64,000 bases of DNA from contig OY294070.1 in assembly GCA_958510875.1 (NCBI GenBank), positions 18,777,631 to 18,841,630 of the forward strand. Reading direction: 5' to 3'. The DNA comes from Endomychus coccineus (taxonomy: Eukaryota > Arthropoda > Insecta > Coleoptera > Endomychidae). Below, in pieces: positions 19,655-30,454 of the stretch (positions within the stretch are counted from its first letter, which is position 1; each line of letters opens with the position of its first letter). The position numbers and the translations under genes were made by a program. The notes below the pieces were generated by a model. It had not been told where the DNA came from. It ran no database searches and saw only the letters and a program-made list of their open reading frames with translations.

Positions 19655-21255
19655 AGGGTAGATGATTCTAACTTAATAGTTCCGTCCCTGTGGAACCTGG
19701 TCGTGGACGGGCTACTGAGAACCCTCCAGGACAAAGGATATAGAACCCTTGGATATGCCGACGACATAGTTGCCATGGTACAGGGAAAATACGACTCCAC
19801 GGTCAGAGATCAAATGCAAAAGGCTCTGAACCTGGTTACAACATGGACGGATTCAGAGAGACTGAATATCAGTCCCCACAAAGGTACCATAGTAACATTC
19901 ACTCGTAAACGCAAATTAGAGGGCTCAGGACCTCTGAAGATTCGAGGAGAAGTATACAGATAAAAGGGGAAGTCAAATATCTAGGGGTGACACTAGACTC
20001 GAAACTGACTCGGAACCAACATGTGGGAAAGTTAATAAAAAAGCGGAGATCTCATTTGTGACCAGACGCTCCTTCGGGAAAAAATGGGGGCTACGACCGA
20101 ATATGCTCTACTGGTTGTACAACATGGTAGTTAAACCCGCAATAACATACGCCTCTTTGGTATGGTGGCCTAAAACACAACAAAGAGGGACCACGACTTG
20201 ACTAATCAAGGTCCGGAGACTTGCTTGTCTTGGGATCACAGAGGGGCCATGAAATCAACGCCCACTGCAGCAATAGAGACATTACTGGGATTCCCTCCCC
20301 TCCAATTGGTAATCCAAGGAGAGGATTGGTGCTTTCAGAATACAAAATACACTGGAGAATATTCACATTGGGCCAGGACACATGAGCATCGTAAAAATCG
20401 TGACCACGGACGTATTAGCCATGAGAACAGATCACATTCCAAACCGATACTCTTTTAACAACACATTCAGGGTATCAATACCAGAAAGGACCGAATGGGA
20501 ACATACAAACCTGGGCGACATTCTACAGGGAAAGATCTGGTATATAGACAGACTTAAAAAGGTGCAGGTGCAGGAGTATACTCAGGAAACCTGAAGACTG
20601 GCCTCAGCTATTCATTGGGTAAACACATCTCTGTCTTCCAATCAGAGGTATATGTAATCCTTCAATGTGTGAAGGAAAACAATCGGAGAGCCATCGAAGA
20701 TGAGCAGATCCACATATTGACAAACAGTTAGACTGCACTTCAGGCAATGAGAAGTCAGGAAGTGACATCCCGTCTGGTATGGACATGCAAAGAAGAACTT
20801 GAAATACTGGCAGACAGAAACCGCGTTAAGCTCATCTGGGTGCCGGGACATCAGGGAACGACTGGCAATGAAAAAGCCGACGAACTTGCAAGAAAAGTGT
20901 CGGAGAACGCTTCAGATCCAGAACAGACCACGGGTTACCAAAAGGTACAGCACGAAGGTCTGTAGATGGATCATGGAAAACTATAAAGAATACTGGGAAT
21001 ATATCCCAGGAAACGAACATGGGAAGAAATACATCAAAACCCCGTGTAACAAAAGAACGACAGACCTATTAGCACTAAATAGGGAAAAAATAAAAGTCAT
21101 AACTGGGCTCATGACTGGCCATGCGCCAGTTAAAGGCGACCTAAACAAAATGGGACTGTACAATGGCGACCTGACATGAAGACTTTGCGGTAAGGATACA
21201 GAAACAGTGAGACACATACTTTGTAAATGCGAGGCACTGGACCGCAAAAGACAGT
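19655..21255 (+). pseudogene. LINE reverse transcriptase-RNase H, broken
   Basis: The visible parts in order are LWNLVVDGLL, the RT active site GYADDIVAM (about 19755), a degenerate middle region, an RNase H start reduced to YIDRLKK, and the RNase H signature VKLIWVPGHQGTTGNEKADE (about 20825-20885). A terminal zinc-knuckle region follows (LCGKDTETVRHILCKCEAL, about 21183-21240). Several stops and frameshifts separate these blocks. The first half of the reverse transcriptase and everything upstream is missing. Confidence 0.85.
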
Positions 21256-21262
21256 TAATTTT

Positions 21263-21470
21263 TGGAAGGCCTAATGGCGAACCAGAATTATACAGTTCCC
21301 ACCCAGTAAAGGACTTGTGCAAACTCGTACAAGGCAAAAAAATATTCGAGTGAATACCGTAAAGAAAGCCTAACGGCGAACCAGAATTATACAATTCCCA
21401 CCCAGTAAAGAACTTGTGCAAACTCGTACAAGGTACAAAAATACTTGAGTGAATACCATAAAAAAACAAA
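21263..21470 (+). repeat. 102-bp tandem duplication in the LINE 3' end
   Basis: The segment with GCGAACCAGAATTATACA and CCCAGTAAAG...CTTGTGCAAACTCGTACAAGG occurs twice in a row with about 8 differences. Confidence 0.85.
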
Positions 21471-21647
21471 ACAAAGGCTAGTACAATGGGCCAGCAGGCC
21501 TAAGTATCACCGGAGGCAATAGCCAGACAAGTCTACAAAGGGAGTGAAGTTTTTGGTGAGTATGCCTGCAATGGTGACTCTCACAGTAGACCCAAAGGCA
21601 CATAACCTCCCCATGAAGGGTTTTCTTCACATCCGCAAAAAAAAACT

Positions 21648-22196
21648 CACCGTAACAATCTTTGTAGTTTATTCAAATAATTAAAACTAATGATGAACAA
21701 AAAATTAAGATCAATATCACGTGATTTGTTAGTAAAATGATGGTAGGAACAGAAATTATATGGAAAGTGATTTAGAAATCGCTAATAAAAGATGTTCTAT
21801 TATAGAGTATGCGACTCTACTCCGTAAAACACAATGAGAGTTGCCTGACGCAATAATAAGAGTTAGCAATATTCGACTATTACGTACATTTAGCACAAGT
21901 CGATCTCAAGTTGAAGCATAAAACAATTATAAAGAAAAACAATTTTATTGAAAATAAAATGAAATTCAGGAGCTGGTGTTATTAAATTAGAAGTATGAAA
22001 GCGAATTTCACACTGACAATTTTCGACCAATGAAATACTTTTATTTTGACTTATTGCCATGCCAACGAAAAAAATTCAGTGGATATTTTTTCTTTTAGGG
22101 TAGAGAAGCAAAATTATAGTGGATATTTTTTGACGTTTAACAAATGAGTTTGAAAGTGATACGATACATAACAAAACAACCGTTAACAAAAATAAA
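21648..22196. other. A+T-rich intergenic DNA
   Basis: No gene or repeat recognised. On the minus strand this would be the region downstream of the 164-codon frame. Confidence 0.35.
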
Positions 22197-22691
22197 TTAA
22201 ATATTTAAATTCATTCGATTTATTATTAAAATATATATTTTATTTAATTTCATAACAACATTCAAATATTTTTGATATTCCCCTTGAAATTCTTCTCTTC
22301 GTAATGGCGAAATGCAAAGGGACTCTAAATTTACCAAAGGTTTGTGTTTAAACAAATAAATCCACTTGTTCAATTTATTCTTGCCAATTCTATTAAATTT
22401 TATAGATGTTTGGTGCAGCTTTTCTTGGATTTTCTTGAATAAACCTTTACGATTTGCCACATTTAACATTTCTGGTGAACAATATTCAATTAACTCCAGT
22501 AAATATGTTAGTTTGGAATGGAACATTTTCCCGTGACTTAATTCGTCGCAACATGAACAAGCCTCGTAATTTTTAAAACAACTCATTGTTACAATATAAT
22601 CTGGGACGATTGATTTTGTACAAAATATAGAGAAAGTACAATAATGACATTTGTCATGGTATCTGTCATAGCCATGGCCGCCTATTTCCAT
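22197..22691 (-). CDS. Hypothetical 164-residue protein, weak SOCS-box-like tail
   Basis: The ATG at 22691 has an in-frame TAA 12 bp upstream, so it is a true start or the gene is single-exon. The N-terminal half is Cys/His-rich (YHDKCHYCTFSIFC, ACSCCDELSHG). Residues about 60-140 are predicted helical and end in KPLVNLESLCISPLRREE, which resembles the Leu-x-x-Leu-Cys-x-x-x-(I/L)-R core of SOCS boxes, the adaptors for cullin-5 ubiquitin ligases. That comparison is inference. No mobile-element family fits, and the codon usage and lack of repeats suggest a host gene. It could be the last exon of something larger. Confidence 0.4.
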   Translation of the reverse strand: MEIGGHGYDRYHDKCHYCTFSIFCTKSIVPDYIVTMSCFKNYEACSCCDELSHGKMFHSKLTYLLELIEYCSPEMLNVANRKGLFKKIQEKLHQTSIKFNRIGKNKLNKWIYLFKHKPLVNLESLCISPLRREEFQGEYQKYLNVVMKLNKIYILIINRMNLNI

Positions 22692-22738
22692 TAAGCAATA
22701 TTACTATTTTATAATTATTTGATTCGCTTAAAAAACAG

Positions 22739-23190
22739 AACTATCGTTTGCTAAAAACAAATATAATTCCTCCAATTTTAGTAAATCAGATTTAGCCCAA
22801 AAACATAAAAGAGGCTATATATAATCTATTTAAAATAATTTAACATAACTGAAGTAGGTGGATCAAAAGATATTTGAATTTTATTGTAAATCAGTTGCCA
22901 AAAGAAAACCATTAGTTATAAACACATAATTCCACCAATTTTAGTAAATAAAATGTAATTCAATAACATGTAATAAACCATATTTAATCCACTTTTAACA
23001 ATTTTGTACAACTAAAGTGGGTGGAACAAAAATTACTACTGATGTTTGAATTTTATTATAAATCAGTTGCCGAATGAAAACCATTAGTTAAAACACATAC
23101 TTCCACCCTTTTAGTAAATAAAATGTAATTCAACAATATGTAATAAACTATATTTAATCTACTTTTAACAATTTTGTACAACTAAAGTGA
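22739..23190 (+). repeat. Tandem repeat, about 175-bp period, 2.6 copies
   Basis: The block with AACCATTAGTTA...CATA(A/C)TTCCACC, TTTTAGTAAATAAAATGTAATTCAA and ACTAAAGTG(G/A)G recurs at about 22739, 22895 and 23070. The first copy is the most diverged. Confidence 0.8.
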
Positions 23191-23360
23191 GTTTTTGCCA
23201 AGGTATCACATGGAATTTTTGACACATATTAAGAAACATCCTTTATGTCTCATATTACCATTGACATACTTGAATCAGAACACAAATGGAATTTTCATGA
23301 TTTCTGAGAAACCAGATAAAAGAAAACCCTTTCCTTACTATCAAAAATTGTTATTTGTGT

Positions 23361-23581
23361 TTCGGAAGTTGGAGGTTAAAACTCAAATTTTACACAAAAC
23401 TTTTAACATTTAATTTAAAAATGCTGACAAATTGTTTCACCACACTGTGGAATTATCAAAGCGAGGTTGATAACTCCTCGCTTTGATAATGCCACAGTGT
23501 GGTGAAACAATTTGTCAGCATTTTTAAATTAAATGTTAAAAGTTTTGTGTAAAATTCGAGTTTTATTCTCCAACTTCCGAA
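23361..23581. repeat. Large palindrome just downstream of the zinc-finger gene
   Basis: Arms 23361-23466 and 23476-23581 are complementary with only a few mismatches and a 9-base loop. In single-stranded form it would make a hairpin of about 105 bp. The right arm contains AATAAA on the minus strand (23562-23567), about 60 bp past the zinc-finger stop codon, so the palindrome may form the 3' UTR end of that gene. It could also be a small MITE. Confidence 0.9.
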
Positions 23582-23627
23582 GTATTATGAATTTACACCA
23601 CGTAAACGCCGAAACCTTAGATACATG

Positions 23628-25368
23628 TTATTTGTGTTTTTTCTTCATATGTTTTTTTACGTTCCCATGCTCTGTGCTTTGGTAACAGCAAATTTCACAC
23701 TTGAATATTTCTAGTTTCAAGTGTTTGTTGTTAGTGTGAATTTTCATTTGCTCACGTCTGGCAGATACATAATCACAATAATCACATTTGAACAACTCTG
23801 CTCTCGTGTGTTTGCCATTGATATGCCTCTTCAAGGTGGACACGCTTAGGAACGTAGATTCACAATGTTCACAACTCCACACTTTCTCCCTTGTATGTTT
23901 ACTGTTAACATGAGCTTTCAACTGGTACCGCAAACCACTTTGGTAATCACAATAGTCACAAGAAAATATATTTTCCTTGGAGTGTTTACTTATAACGTGA
24001 GTTTTCAACCTGTGCAGCTCTGTACTCTTATAATCACAATGTTCACAATTGAATATATTTTCCCTTGTGTGTTGACTGTTGATGTGATTATTCAAACTGA
24101 CCTTATAAGTTGTTTTAAAATCACAATACTGACATAAAAATTCAGTCTCCCTTGTATGTTTACTATTCATGTGAGTTTTCAACAACTGCAACGTTAGGGA
24201 AGTAAAGTCGCAGAGTTCACAAGTAAAACTCTTCTCTTGTATATGCTTACTCTGGATATGGTTTTTCAAATTATGTTTCCAGCTGGTTTCATAATTGCAA
24301 TATTGACATTTATATATCTTCTCTTCCGTGTGTTTCGTTGTGACATGAATCTTAAGTCTGGACTTAACAGTGCTTACAAAATTACATTGTTTACAACTAA
24401 ATACATTTTCTTTAGTATGCCTGATTCTAATATGAGCATTCAGTTTTGGTTCCGATGTAAAATTATCATGACAATATTCACAACTGAATTTTTCCTTTGT
24501 GTGCATGTTAATAATATGTTGCTTCAGTTTAGTGGACCTGGTACCTTCATAATCGCAAAGTTCACATTTGAAAACAAATTCTCTTGTATGTAAACTGTTA
24601 ACATGACGTTTCAACACTTCAGGCCACGTGGTTTTAAAGTCACAATATTCACAAATAAAGATATTCTCCCTTGTGTGTTTGCTGTTAACATGTCTTCTCA
24701 AATTAAACATCACTGAAGTTTCAAAATCGCAATGTTCACAGTGTAATGTTTTATATCTTGTATGTTTACTGTTGATGTGGAGTTTCAATCGAAATATTTC
24801 ATTGGTTTTGAAATCGCAATACTCACAATCAATTTCCTTTTGTAGATGCCTACCAGTTATGTGGCCTTTCAAATTACCCTTCCAAGGAGTTTCATAACCA
24901 CAATATTGACATTTAAATAACTTCTCTCTTGTGTGCCTGACATTCAGATGTTGCTTCAAGGTGTTCATCCTTGTACTTCTGAAGTCACAATAATCACAGC
25001 TTAGTTCACCTTCCTTTTTATGGCGATTGTCAACATGGAGTTTTAGGTCAGCCATCTTTGTAGTTTCATAATTACAAAGTCTACATTTGAGCTTTCTCAT
25101 ATGCTTGGTATTAAGATGCCGATACAATCCTGTCGACCACAAGCATTTATAATCACAATGTTCACAACTGAGAAATTCTTTTTTGTGGCGATACTTTATG
25201 TGCGACCTCAATGAATCTTTTCTAGTAGTTTTATAATGGCAACGTGGACATTTAAATAATTTGTCTATTGTAAGTTTAGTCTCAACATGATCATTTTTAA
25301 TGGAACTTCCCAAATTCTGAATTGTCACTTTTTCATGTAGTACCTCTTTTGCCACTGTTAATTCTTGT
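23628..25368 (-). CDS. C2H2 zinc-finger protein, exon 2 (19 fingers)
   Basis: This exon codes residues 50-629 of a nuclear protein that probably binds DNA. An acceptor TTGTTGTTTCAG lies immediately upstream (25369-25370) and the exon ends at the stop at 23628. After a short linker, 19 consecutive C2H2 fingers of the form CxxC-x12-H-x3-4-H run from residue about 90 to the end. Most have an aromatic residue after the second Cys and (K/R)HTRE-like linkers ending in F-x-C. This looser linker style is usual in insect multi-finger proteins and unlike the TGEKP linker. All Cys and His ligands that I checked are present. Spacing changes slightly in fingers 10 and 17. Confidence 0.93.
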
Positions 25369-26082
25369 CTGAAACAACAAGGAGCAGTTAGAACAGATAA
25401 AATAAATACTTCATATTCATGGAAATTCAATATATACCAAGTACAGATTGACTAAAAAAAAATTAAACATAGAACATGTCTACAGATGTATCATTGAGAA
25501 TTGTTGAAGCCCTCAACTTTAGGTGACATGATAAAGACTAATAGTTGTACAAAGACAAATCTTGCAACTTCTTAATCAGATATGAACCTGTAGAACTTTT
25601 CTGAACCCATGGAAACCTCTTTAGGTATGAACTGCAAAAGACATGGCCCCAGTAAAGATTTTGGCAATTGGCTCATTCACTAAAAAAAGTAACCTGTTTG
25701 AATGAATTCTCCTTGTTCAATTAATGTAATGCAAAAAAATATCTGAAAATATCACTTTGATACATGTTGTTCTATCCAGTATATTGATGCATTTGCATAT
25801 TTCGTTATCTACTTTTCAACATTTTACCAAATGGTTGGGTCATTTTCATATCATTTCAAATCCTTAAGGATTATAAGTCTCATATGTACAACTTTGAGCA
25901 TAGAACTGACTGATCATGAGTATGAAAAAAATATTAATTTTAGCTTGGCACATTGCGCATATAAAGTGTTTGTAGATGTAACATCACCCATCGTGGTCAA
26001 TATTTTACATTCTTGGAAGTGAAGTCAAAAATACTAAACATGTACTGGGGGGCACTATCTCATTTGACATTTGAAATCTTAC

Positions 26083-26231
26083 TTTATCAGAAACTGTTGT
26101 GCTTCAGTTACTTCATGATATTCGATCTTGACTTCTAAATCAGTGTCTTTGATACATCTGAGGCTGGCACTATCCAATAAATCAAATTTTGGCATTGCAT
26201 CGCCTGTATTTTTATTCTGATTTACATCCAT
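26083..26231 (-). CDS. C2H2 zinc-finger protein, exon 1
   Basis: The ATG at 26231 starts 49 codons (MDVNQNKNTGDAMPKF...) ending in CTGATAAA, then the donor GTAAGAT at 26082. Phase 2 joins exactly to exon 2 over a 714-bp intron (25369-26082), restoring FLIKQELTVAKE. The junction creates the SUMO-type motif IKQE, and VKIE is a second one in the exon. The perfect phase match, the GT-AG ends and the acidic N-terminus support the model. An additional non-coding 5' exon cannot be excluded. Confidence 0.8.
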
Positions 26232-26385
26232 ACTTTGTACTTTGATTCATGTGAACCTTATGTAAATACTTCTAATCTAAGCTAACCATATTTGTTTTGT
26301 TCACGTGTATTTTTTAGGTAGTGACTACTACACGGTCCTACCCTGTGTCCAACTGCAGAATAAAGATTTATTCTCAATTATTAAT

Positions 26386-26440
26386 AGTCTAGGCAACGAA
26401 CCGGAAAAATAAAAAAAAAGACATATAGGTCGGAATCGAC
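26386..26440 (+). repeat. Single terminus of the GTC(C/T)AG...CAACGAACCGGAA element family
   Basis: TA followed by GTCTAGGCAACGAACCGGAA matches the left end of the element at 34187-34647. No matching right end was found nearby, so this is a stranded terminus in the 5' flank of the zinc-finger gene. Confidence 0.6.
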
Positions 26441-26631
26441 AAATTTTTGTGGGATTCGATTCGTGGGGTTATCAGGATCATTGATAACACATAAAATCTC
26501 ACCGGACAATATTTACCAACACAGCTAGTAAGCTTAAGCGCAACATTTATATCACACTTTTTTAACACATTTTCTCTGAGGTCTCGGGGGGAACAATTTA
26601 ACAGCGCGATCTGTAAGGCTGTTTATAGCGA

Positions 26632-26892
26632 TATTTTGATTATAATCATCAATTCGATTACAAAAATGTTAATATTTCAACTAAAGAAACCAATTATTAT
26701 AAAAGATCTATCCTGGAGGTGATTCACATAAAACGTGACTCCAAGTCTTTAAATCATAGAACAGACGTTCAATCAATAAGTCAAAATTATACAAATTTAA
26801 TTAATTAAAATCCTTGCAAATGTGTGTTAGTGTGACCTATTTCCCGAGGATTTATGTGTAATTCATACCTGGGTCAAGAATCTGTCAATAAC
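26632..26892 (+). pseudogene. Penelope-like 3' fragment
   Basis: The fragment codes the last 57 residues of the endonuclease (DYNHQFDYKNVNISTKETNYY, ...IHIKRDSKS, stop at about 26808). It then jumps to the GTGACCTATTTCCCGAGG pseudo-LTR segment, so the tail between the stop and the ribozyme region is deleted relative to the copy at 15-16.4 kb. Confidence 0.85.
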
Positions 26893-28018
26893 CTAACAAA
26901 CTAACCTGCGATGACCTTGTGAACGAACCTACGATATTAGATGCAAAATTAAAGTTGTTCTGTGGCAAACATTGTTTGAGCCGGGGTCTTAACGACAGGA
27001 CAACCCCAGACTAATTTAGTCTGAGGGCACGAAGAAAACGTTCTAACACGGTTTGACCGTGCACTACCTATTTTATATGAAAATAAAAGAAGTTCGTAAA
27101 TTGATGATTTATCACCAATGAGGCTACCTAACTCGATGTTTGGAACACTTCAAACTATTAAATACCAATCAACATAAAACATAAAATTGAAGCATTAAAC
27201 ACAGTCGAACTCGTATCATCTACTGTTTAAATTAACATAAATACTTAAATATGTGGCAATGTAATCTATGGCTTTATGGATGTGGTTTCTACTCAGCTAG
27301 TGAGTAGTGAGCTGAGTGTTTTCATCTACCACTACCATCTACATAATACAATGCAAAGATAGAAAATAGAAAGAGAGCATTACAAAAACGAAGAACCAGA
27401 AAACCAGAGTAATCATAAGAAAATGGAAACCTAACGTGTAGATGTTTTTATGAAGAAAATTAAGATTGGTTTGATTCAGAGCTTCTTTCAATATTGAAAT
27501 GAGAGAGCTTAGGTATCAGCCTCTGTTGAAATCAATTTAGGTGCTACATTTTCCTTTTATTTCTATTCTCCTCAATTTATGAATAATAACTATAAATAAG
27601 TTCGTTTTCATTCTAATATTCCGTACTGTCGTATTTATAGGTGTTCTGTGCTATCTCATGTTTCTGTGTACTGTTCCTCTTGATAGGTTGTTCTGTATTT
27701 GCCCCATGTCTTGTGTCTTACGGTTGAGCTATTAGGCAACTTTCAATACAATATATAGTTTGACTAGTTGCATAACTAGGGACTTGATATTGGGGTGGAG
27801 CTATTCGAATAATTAAAATTATTATTATGTATGTATACAATAGCAAAGAAAATTAATGAATTACAAAACGAAAATGTCGGTTACTCCCAAGAATATATAA
27901 AAATTTAACAAAAACCAACCTGCGATAACATTGCCGCTTGGAATTTCTTGCATTTTCGTTCGAAATCAAGAGCATGCTGGGATGAGGGCGTTATAAAATA
28001 CAGCATAGCAATTATAGA
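26893..28018. other. Intergenic DNA without recognised features
   Basis: No gene, RNA or repeat structure could be supported. Confidence 0.35.
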
Positions 28019-28255
28019 TGTATGGACAGTGGCGTAACCAAGTAAAGTGGCGCCCGTGGCAAGTGTTGTAATCGGCCCCCTTTGAAAATTCATAACCAAA
28101 TTTATTAGTTTATTTGTACTACGTAATAAATCATTTAAAGAAATTGATTAAAATTACTTTTTAATGTAAATAAATGTAGAAATAAAAAACACAACAACAA
28201 AACATCTATCTATATACATGTTTATTTATTTATTGAACATAACATACTCGTTATA

Positions 28256-29296
28256 CAGAGTGTTTCATAATATATGCGCAGGACTTCAGGATGTGATGGC
28301 TCGTCCAAAAATTTGGAAAAAAGTTTTCATTAACTAACCCTCTAAAATGCACAATTTTCGAGATAGGGTGTTGAAATTGAAAAAAAAATTTCGTTTCTTG
28401 CGAATATCTCCGGAACCATTTATCGTACAGAAAACAGCTTTTGTAAGCATTTTCATAGTAAGCTATGTTTTGTGCGATACATTTTTTTTTAAGTCATAAT
28501 TGGTAAAGATTTTGAAGGGGTAGTGGGTGTTTTTCTCCCCAACTTCTACCCCATTGGAAAAAGTACGATTTTGAGACACCCATTTGAACCGCCAATGTTT
28601 TCTACACAAAAAAGGTATTCTGGGTCATAAGCTCTAAAATTGGCCGTTTCCGAGAAAAATCAACTAAACTTAAATTTTTTGAAATACATTTTTTGTTTTA
28701 CTAATTGAACAAAATTTATTTAAACGTTAAAACATGTAACAAAACCAAAGGTTAACTTCATAATTGCAAAATTAAAAAAAAATAACAAATCAAACACACT
28801 TAAATTAAATGTTGGAAATGTCCTCCGTTAGCTTCAATTCACGCAGCAATTCTTCGACGCATTGACTGTCTAACACGTAGGAAATTTCCCGGAGTGTTCC
28901 GAATTATGTCACAAGATGCAACAATGCGTTTTCTTAATTGGTCAACATTTTCAACTGGAGTAGCGTAGATTAGGGTTTTGAGATGGCCCCAAAAGAAAAA
29001 ATCTAAACAATTAAGTTCGGAAGATCGAGGGGACCACGGGTGCGGACCTCCTCGACCGATCCAACGGTCTTGGTATTCGTCGTTCAAGTATTGGACTTTT
29101 TCCAGTGGTGTAGAAATTGGGGAGAAAAACACCCACTACCCGTTCAAAATCTTCACCAATTATGACTTAAAAAAAAAGATTCTCGCACAAAACAGCTTAT
29201 TATGAGTTAAATGCTTACAAAAGTTGTTTTCTCTACGATAAACGGTCCCGGAGATATTCGCAAAAAACGAAATTTTTTTTCAATTTCAACATCCTG
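28256..29296 (-). mobile_element. Mariner derivative nested in hAT copy 2
   Basis: It begins CAGAGTGTTTC and ends CATCCTG, with TA on both sides. Long arms (28366-28680 and 29085-29296) are inverted copies of each other and match the fold-back element at 3372-4309. The right end lacks the outermost ~110 bp present at the left. Between the arms is the transposase C-terminus. Confidence 0.8.
28839..29090 (-). pseudogene. Mariner transposase C-terminal fragment
   Basis: The fragment covers YLNDEYQDRWIGRGG, the third-Asp region and LRKRIVASCDIIRNTPG. The usual SPDL(T/N)PLDF block reads SSELNCLDFFFWG, so the SPD part is mutated although the following Asp survives. Upstream of 29090 the frame reads into inverted-repeat DNA, so the catalytic core was lost when the element shrank. 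Confidence 0.8.
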
Positions 29297-29309
29297 TATA
29301 TGCTCCTCC

Positions 29310-29610
29310 CTCGCCTTCGTTGATGCAAAAGCATCAATTAGACGGTACCTTCCCAACCTCTTCCCGTTCGATAGTAAGCAAAGCAAGGTCTCTTAACCGA
29401 TCTTGGATCAAAGATAATTTAGAATCAATTTTAATTTGCTGAATGATCTTTCACAGCTAGCAGTGGAAACTGCAATCACAATTAATATTTGCATGGCGAT
29501 TCGAAGATTCGGGAAGACGCTCTCATCTCCGTATTGCACGATGAATCACAGAATGTCTTCAGGTCGTGAGAGTTTTGATTTAATTAAATTATTTTTACGA
29601 GAGTGCCAAG
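29310..29610 (-). pseudogene. hAT transposase dimerisation-domain remnant
   Basis: Reading the minus strand from about 29560, the segment VFPNLRIAMQILIVIAVSTA, then SCERSFSKLKLILNYL, is the canonical hAT C-terminal domain. It is followed by two stops and decayed sequence. The rest of the protein is missing. Confidence 0.8.
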
Positions 29611-29684
29611 CGCCGCCCCCTCGCCTTTGGCGCCTGGGGCACGTCCCCCCTCTGACATACCCTAGATAGGCCTCTGTGTATGGA

Positions 29685-30431
29685 TATAGTCCTTTATTAT
29701 AATCTGATGAAATAACTAGTGGTTGACGGAACATCGGCATCTAGTCCTCCTCCTGGAATAAAAGATATGTTGCAAAACTTGTTTCGAACTTATTACTCTA
29801 AGGATACTATTCTTCGGAACAAAACTAGATTATTATCAATCTGTTTGAATAAAAGCTAGAAAAAATGTACCCAGATTATTGGTATGGTAATGATTTAACT
29901 TCAAATATCATCCGCTGCTTAGAAATCAACAGCGTAATTTCAAATCCTCACCCCTTTCTAATATTTGCTCCTTAATTATTACACTTCATCATGCCTCATT
30001 TTGTTATTGTGCAATTCTTGTATTTTTGAATATCATCCTATCACCAAATGCGCGTGAAGTAATACCGTTTCCACAAAAGGGAAACGTTGCAATATAATGG
30101 GAGGCGGAAATCATTTATATAACATTCCATTATCTTGGTAACAATTAATAGTTTGAAGTCATGCGTTTCTTTTAGTAAATTATAATAATGCAGTTAATTT
30201 AGAATGGAATTGCATTAAATAACTAGTATTATGCATTTATCGGTTACTGAACGGTAATGTATAACAGTAATTTTAAATTGTGAGTCTGCGGCATTTCATT
30301 CACAGTCAGGATGGGAGTTTTTGGCGCCGCCCTCCTAGATACTAGCTGTTTTTCATGGACCTCGCGAAAATATCTAACACTCGTAGGAACAGTTAGCGGT
30401 GCCGGCTTGGTCGTCAAGCAGTTAATTTCAC
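29685..30431. other. Intergenic DNA without recognised features
   Basis: Nothing supported beyond short spurious frames. Confidence 0.35.
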
Positions 30432-30454
30432 ATTGAGATAGCAATTAGAAGAGC

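Larger units (their letters stand above)
19650..21647 (+). mobile_element. 5'-truncated LINE with RNase H, copy 1
   Basis: Coding similarity begins inside the reverse transcriptase and the element ends in an A run at about 21639-21647. The 3' region (21480-21640) matches the inverted copy at 40.2-41.5 kb. Gene content (RT, RNase H, terminal Cys/His knuckle) is that of the I/R1/LOA group. A 102-bp segment near the 3' end is tandemly duplicated. Confidence 0.85.
28027..29676 (-). mobile_element. hAT element, copy 2 (distinct family), hosting a nested insertion
   Basis: The left end CAGTGGCGTAACC and the right end (complement of CAGAGGCCTATC) share GC-rich sub-terminal blocks around GGCGCC. Exact 8-bp duplications TGTATGGA flank it at 28019-28026 and 29677-29684. 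The interior is a decayed hAT transposase plus a nested mariner derivative at 28256-29296. Confidence 0.85.

Noticed and set aside
23865..24897. Plus-strand frames opposite the zinc-finger exon
   Set aside because: Antisense shadows of the repeated finger codons.
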